A stretch of DNA of 7,283 nt from assembly GCA_018882725.1 (NCBI GenBank), contig VERK01000113.1, positions 1-7,283 on the forward strand, read 5' to 3'. Origin of the DNA: Actinomycetota bacterium (lineage in GTDB: Bacteria; Actinomycetota; Acidimicrobiia; Acidimicrobiales; Ilumatobacteraceae). A program made the position numbers and the translations under genes. Shown piece by piece: positions 5,384-7,283 of the stretch. Positions within the stretch are counted from its first letter, which is position 1. Each line of letters begins with the position of its first letter. The notes under the pieces were generated by a model that did no database searches, had not been told where the DNA came from, and worked only from the letters and a program-made list of their open reading frames with translations.

Positions 5384-6373
5384 GTGCCCCGCGTCCTGTC
5401 CTGCATTCAGCCGACGGGCAACGTCCATCTCGGCAACTATCTCGGGGCGCTGCGCAACTGGGTCGCCGGCCAGCACGAATGCGATGCGTTCCACGGCATC
5501 GTCGATCTGCACGCTCTGACGGTCACCGATTCACCCGGCGTACTCGGACGCAACACTCTCGAATTGGCGGCCACGCTCTTCGCCGTCGGCCTCGATCCCG
5601 ACGCGGCAACGGTCTTCGTCCAGAGTCATGTTCCCGAGCACCCGCAGTTGGGCTGGATCATGGAGTGCACGGTGTCATACGGCGAATTGAGCCGGATGAC
5701 GCAGTTCAAGGACAAGGCCGCCAAGCGCGAGGCCGACTTCGTCTCGGCCGGCTTGTTCACCTACCCCGCCCTCCAGGCCGCCGACATCTTGTTGTACGAC
5801 GCCGACGAAGTGCCGGTGGGTGAAGACCAACGCCAGCACATCGAAATCACGCGCGACATCGCTGAGCGCTTCAACCATCGCTTCGGCCCCACCTTCACGT
5901 TGCCCAAGGTGGTCACCCCCAAAGCCGGTGCCAAGGTGACCGACCTCCAGGATCCCACCAGCAAGATGTCGAAGTCGTCGAGTTCGGAAGCCGGCATCGT
6001 CTACCTCGACGACGACCCGGCCGCGATCATGAAGAAGTTCAAGCGAGCGGTCACCGACTCCGAGTCGGAGGTGCGTTTCGATCGCGCCACCAAACCGGGG
6101 GTGTCGAACCTTCTCGAAATCCTGGCTGCCTGCACCGGGCGCACACCCGACGCCGTGGCGGCTGACTACTCGCAGTACGGACCGCTCAAGAACGACACCG
6201 GCGAGGCCGTCGTCTCCGTGCTGGCTCCCATCCAGGAGCGCTATCGCGAATTGCTGTCCGACCGCGCCGAACTCGCGCGACTTCTCCGAGTGGGTGCCGA
6301 CAAGGCGCGAGCCGTCGCGTCGCGCACGCTCGAGCGCGCCTACACCAACATCGGAATCCTGCCGCCCACCTGA
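5384..6373 (+). CDS. trpS: Tryptophanyl-tRNA synthetase
   Basis: A 329-residue class Ic aminoacyl-tRNA synthetase that activates tryptophan with ATP and loads it on tRNA-Trp in the cytosol. The N-terminus RVLSCIQPTGNVHLGNYLGA carries the HIGH-type motif HLGN (about residues 15-18), then GELSRMTQFKDKA, the substrate-pocket region YPALQAADILLYDADEVPVG and GEDQRQHIE. The KMSKS loop appears intact in DPTSKMSKSSSSE. The C-terminal helical anticodon-binding part contains PGVSNLLEILAACTG. Length is typical for a single-domain bacterial TrpRS. The start is GTG at 5384-5386, placing the signature at residue 3. There is no Shine-Dalgarno, and a -10-like hexamer lies 6 nt upstream. It is divergent from the scpA operon and convergent with the sortase gene, 14 bp apart. 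Confidence 0.97.
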   Translation: MPRVLSCIQPTGNVHLGNYLGALRNWVAGQHECDAFHGIVDLHALTVTDSPGVLGRNTLELAATLFAVGLDPDAATVFVQSHVPEHPQLGWIMECTVSYGELSRMTQFKDKAAKREADFVSAGLFTYPALQAADILLYDADEVPVGEDQRQHIEITRDIAERFNHRFGPTFTLPKVVTPKAGAKVTDLQDPTSKMSKSSSSEAGIVYLDDDPAAIMKKFKRAVTDSESEVRFDRATKPGVSNLLEILAACTGRTPDAVAADYSQYGPLKNDTGEAVVSVLAPIQERYRELLSDRAELARLLRVGADKARAVASRTLERAYTNIGILPPT

Positions 6374-6394
6374 GCCGACGCGACCGGTCAGGTG
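6367..6394. terminator. Inverted repeat joining two convergent stop codons, possible bidirectional terminator
   Basis: CACCTGA (6367-6373) and TCAGGTG (6388-6394) are perfect 7-bp arms. Inside them CCG (6375-6377) and CGG (6385-6387) can extend the stem past a one-base bulge, leaving a 7-nt loop. Each arm contains one gene's TGA stop, since both genes end in CACCTGA. There is no T tract on either side, so it is not a canonical intrinsic terminator. It could still slow polymerase or protect both 3' ends. Confidence 0.4.
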
Positions 6395-7283
6395 ATGCCG
6401 GTGAGGCGAGCGAACGCCACGATCCGGAAGCGAACACTGCCCGGAGGATGACACGCCACCAACGTGAGCGTCTGATCGTTCGATGCCGACGCCCACAACG
6501 CTGGATCATCGGGCTTGAGCACACCCACGGCCGTGACGCTGTAGGTGTAATTGCGACCATTCGTCGTGACGATGATCTGAGAGCCGCGCTTCAGTCGATC
6601 GATGTTCCGAAATTCGCGACCGTGCGACGTGCGATGACCAAAGATCGCCACGTTGCCCGGTTGGTTGGGTGAACGCGACTCGGGAATGTGGACCGGATCG
6701 AAGTCGACGAGATCGGCGTTCTCGCGCACAGTGGAGCGCAGCTTGATGTCGGGGATCCAGATCTGGCCCGGGAACATGTCACCCACGGGCAGCGGATTGA
6801 CCGGCGCACCAAGCGTCGCGGCCACCGGGGTTCCGGTGAACCATCCCACTAGGTCGACCACTACTTCGGCCCCACCGGCCGACCAGACCGACAACGCCCG
6901 CGAAGACAGCGCAACGGGCAACTGCCCACTCGCGGCCTGACCGACGCGTGAAACAACCAATGACGGCGAGGATCCGCGCTCACGCCGACCAGGGAACACG
7001 ATCAGATCACCGGGGCCGTGCGTACTCGACACGAATGCATTGACGAGAACGTTTCCGGCTCCCGATAACGCGAATGGAATCTCGGCTGTCCAGCCGGCGT
7101 GCAAGGCGACGCCGGCCCCGAGTGGATTGAGCGATCCCGCCGTGTCGTAGAGACGTTGCGGCGGAGCCGACACGAAGAGCCCCTCGTTCGACGACGGTGC
7201 CGATTCGCCCGTGTACCAACCGAGAACATCGACGGAGATCTCGCCGGCTGCCGACGCGACGAAGTCGGCTGCGCGTCCCGGAA
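6388..7283 (-). CDS. Secreted repeat protein with C-terminal class E-like sortase domain (5' end outside window)
   Basis: The frame is open to the right edge, so this is the C-terminal 298 or so residues of a longer protein. Sortases are cell-surface transpeptidases that cut a sorting motif and link proteins to the wall or to each other. The sortase domain covers the last 135 or so residues (about 6391-6795): PGQIWIPDIKL, NVAIFGHRTSHG with catalytic His at 6634-6636, and TLTLVACHPPGSVRFRIV with catalytic Cys at 6451-6453 and Arg a few residues on. The GHRTSHG and ACHP context resembles class E. Upstream are two copies of a surface repeat, each ending VD..GW[FY]TG (7207-7233 and 6832-6858), 125 residues apart, with 'P.RLYDT' between them as in extracellular repeats of Acidimicrobiia. 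No membrane segment is visible, so any signal peptide lies further upstream. A GTG at 7171-7173 could mimic a start, but repeat sequence continues unbroken through it. Confidence 0.85.
   Translation of the reverse strand, partial: PGRAADFVASAAGEISVDVLGWYTGESAPSSNEGLFVSAPPQRLYDTAGSLNPLGAGVALHAGWTAEIPFALSGAGNVLVNAFVSSTHGPGDLIVFPGRRERGSSPSLVVSRVGQAASGQLPVALSSRALSVWSAGGAEVVVDLVGWFTGTPVAATLGAPVNPLPVGDMFPGQIWIPDIKLRSTVRENADLVDFDPVHIPESRSPNQPGNVAIFGHRTSHGREFRNIDRLKRGSQIIVTTNGRNYTYSVTAVGVLKPDDPALWASASNDQTLTLVACHPPGSVRFRIVAFARLTGIT
6832..7233 (-). repeat. Protein-level tandem repeat of a surface domain
   Basis: Two copies of a domain boundary motif lie 125 residues (375 bp) apart in the sortase gene: VDVLGWYTG (7207-7233) and VDLVGWFTG (6832-6858). 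Each is preceded by a Gly/Ala-rich strand ending in 'SAAGEIS' or 'SAGGAEVV'. The full intervening unit is in the window; the preceding copy is cut by the edge. At DNA level the copies have diverged, so this is an old domain duplication. Confidence 0.65.

Noticed and set aside
5303..5512. N-terminal extension of scpA by 70 codons
   Set aside because: It would cover the trpS promoter and trpS start in antisense and has no ScpA-like sequence. The family N-terminus begins at the ATG at 5300-5302.
5675..6496. Minus-strand open frame of 273 codons antisense to trpS
   Set aside because: The translation is Gly/Val/Arg-rich with no family motif, and it overlaps the conserved TrpRS motifs on the other strand. 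It is a codon-bias shadow.
7171..7173. GTG as a start for the sortase gene
   Set aside because: The frame stays open to the window edge, and the upstream residues contain another VD..GWYTG repeat end, so this GTG is an internal Val codon.
1..7283. A wholly new defence or mobile system
   Set aside because: I looked for repeat arrays, integrase or transposase motifs, toxin-antitoxin pairs, tRNA genes and attachment sites and saw none. Nearly all the sequence is accounted for by conserved housekeeping genes.

Overview
The window is a gene-dense, high-GC stretch of bacterial chromosome. It most likely comes from an actinobacterium, and my best guess is class Acidimicrobiia (Ilumatobacter-like). 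That guess rests on four things: the scpA-scpB-pseudouridine synthase-tyrA gene order, an adjacent prenyl-phosphate phosphoribosyltransferase-like gene, a class E-like sortase carrying secreted 'VD..GW[FY]' repeats, and apparently leaderless promoters. The taxonomic call is inference.

Layout. Positions 1-5302 hold one tightly packed minus-strand operon, read from right to left: scpA (4523-5302), scpB (3871-4521), an RluB/RsuA-family pseudouridine synthase (3092-3874), tyrA with an ACT domain (2038-3099), aroA (761-2041), a HAD-IB phosphatase (109-753), and the first 37 codons of a UbiA-family gene (1-112, cut by the window edge). Junctions are overlaps of 4 or 8 bp or gaps of 1 or 7 bp. The seven genes are therefore almost certainly co-transcribed and largely translationally coupled.

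An 81-bp intergenic region (5303-5383) separates the operon from trpS (5384-6373, plus strand). It carries two near-identical 13-bp elements facing opposite ways. Each places a TAGCNT -10-like hexamer 6-7 nt before the start codon, as expected for divergent leaderless promoters. An inverted repeat lies between them. trpS converges on a minus-strand sortase gene (6388 to beyond 7283, 5' end outside the window). The 14-bp gap and both TGA stops form one short inverted repeat.

Function. The operon joins chromosome condensation (ScpA and ScpB, kleisin partners of SMC), ribosome maturation (23S/16S pseudouridylation), aromatic amino-acid synthesis (EPSP synthase and prephenate dehydrogenase) and, at its distal end, a phosphatase/prenyltransferase pair probably linked to polyprenyl-phosphoryl-ribose (cell-wall arabinan donor) synthesis. 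trpS charges tRNA-Trp, so it also consumes an aromatic end product. The sortase acts at the cell surface. Most of this is conserved housekeeping. The parts worth a second look are the divergent promoter pair, the coupled HAD/UbiA pair and the repeat-sortase fusion. I found no RNA gene, CRISPR array, insertion sequence or phage feature, and no stretch over 300 bp without a gene.
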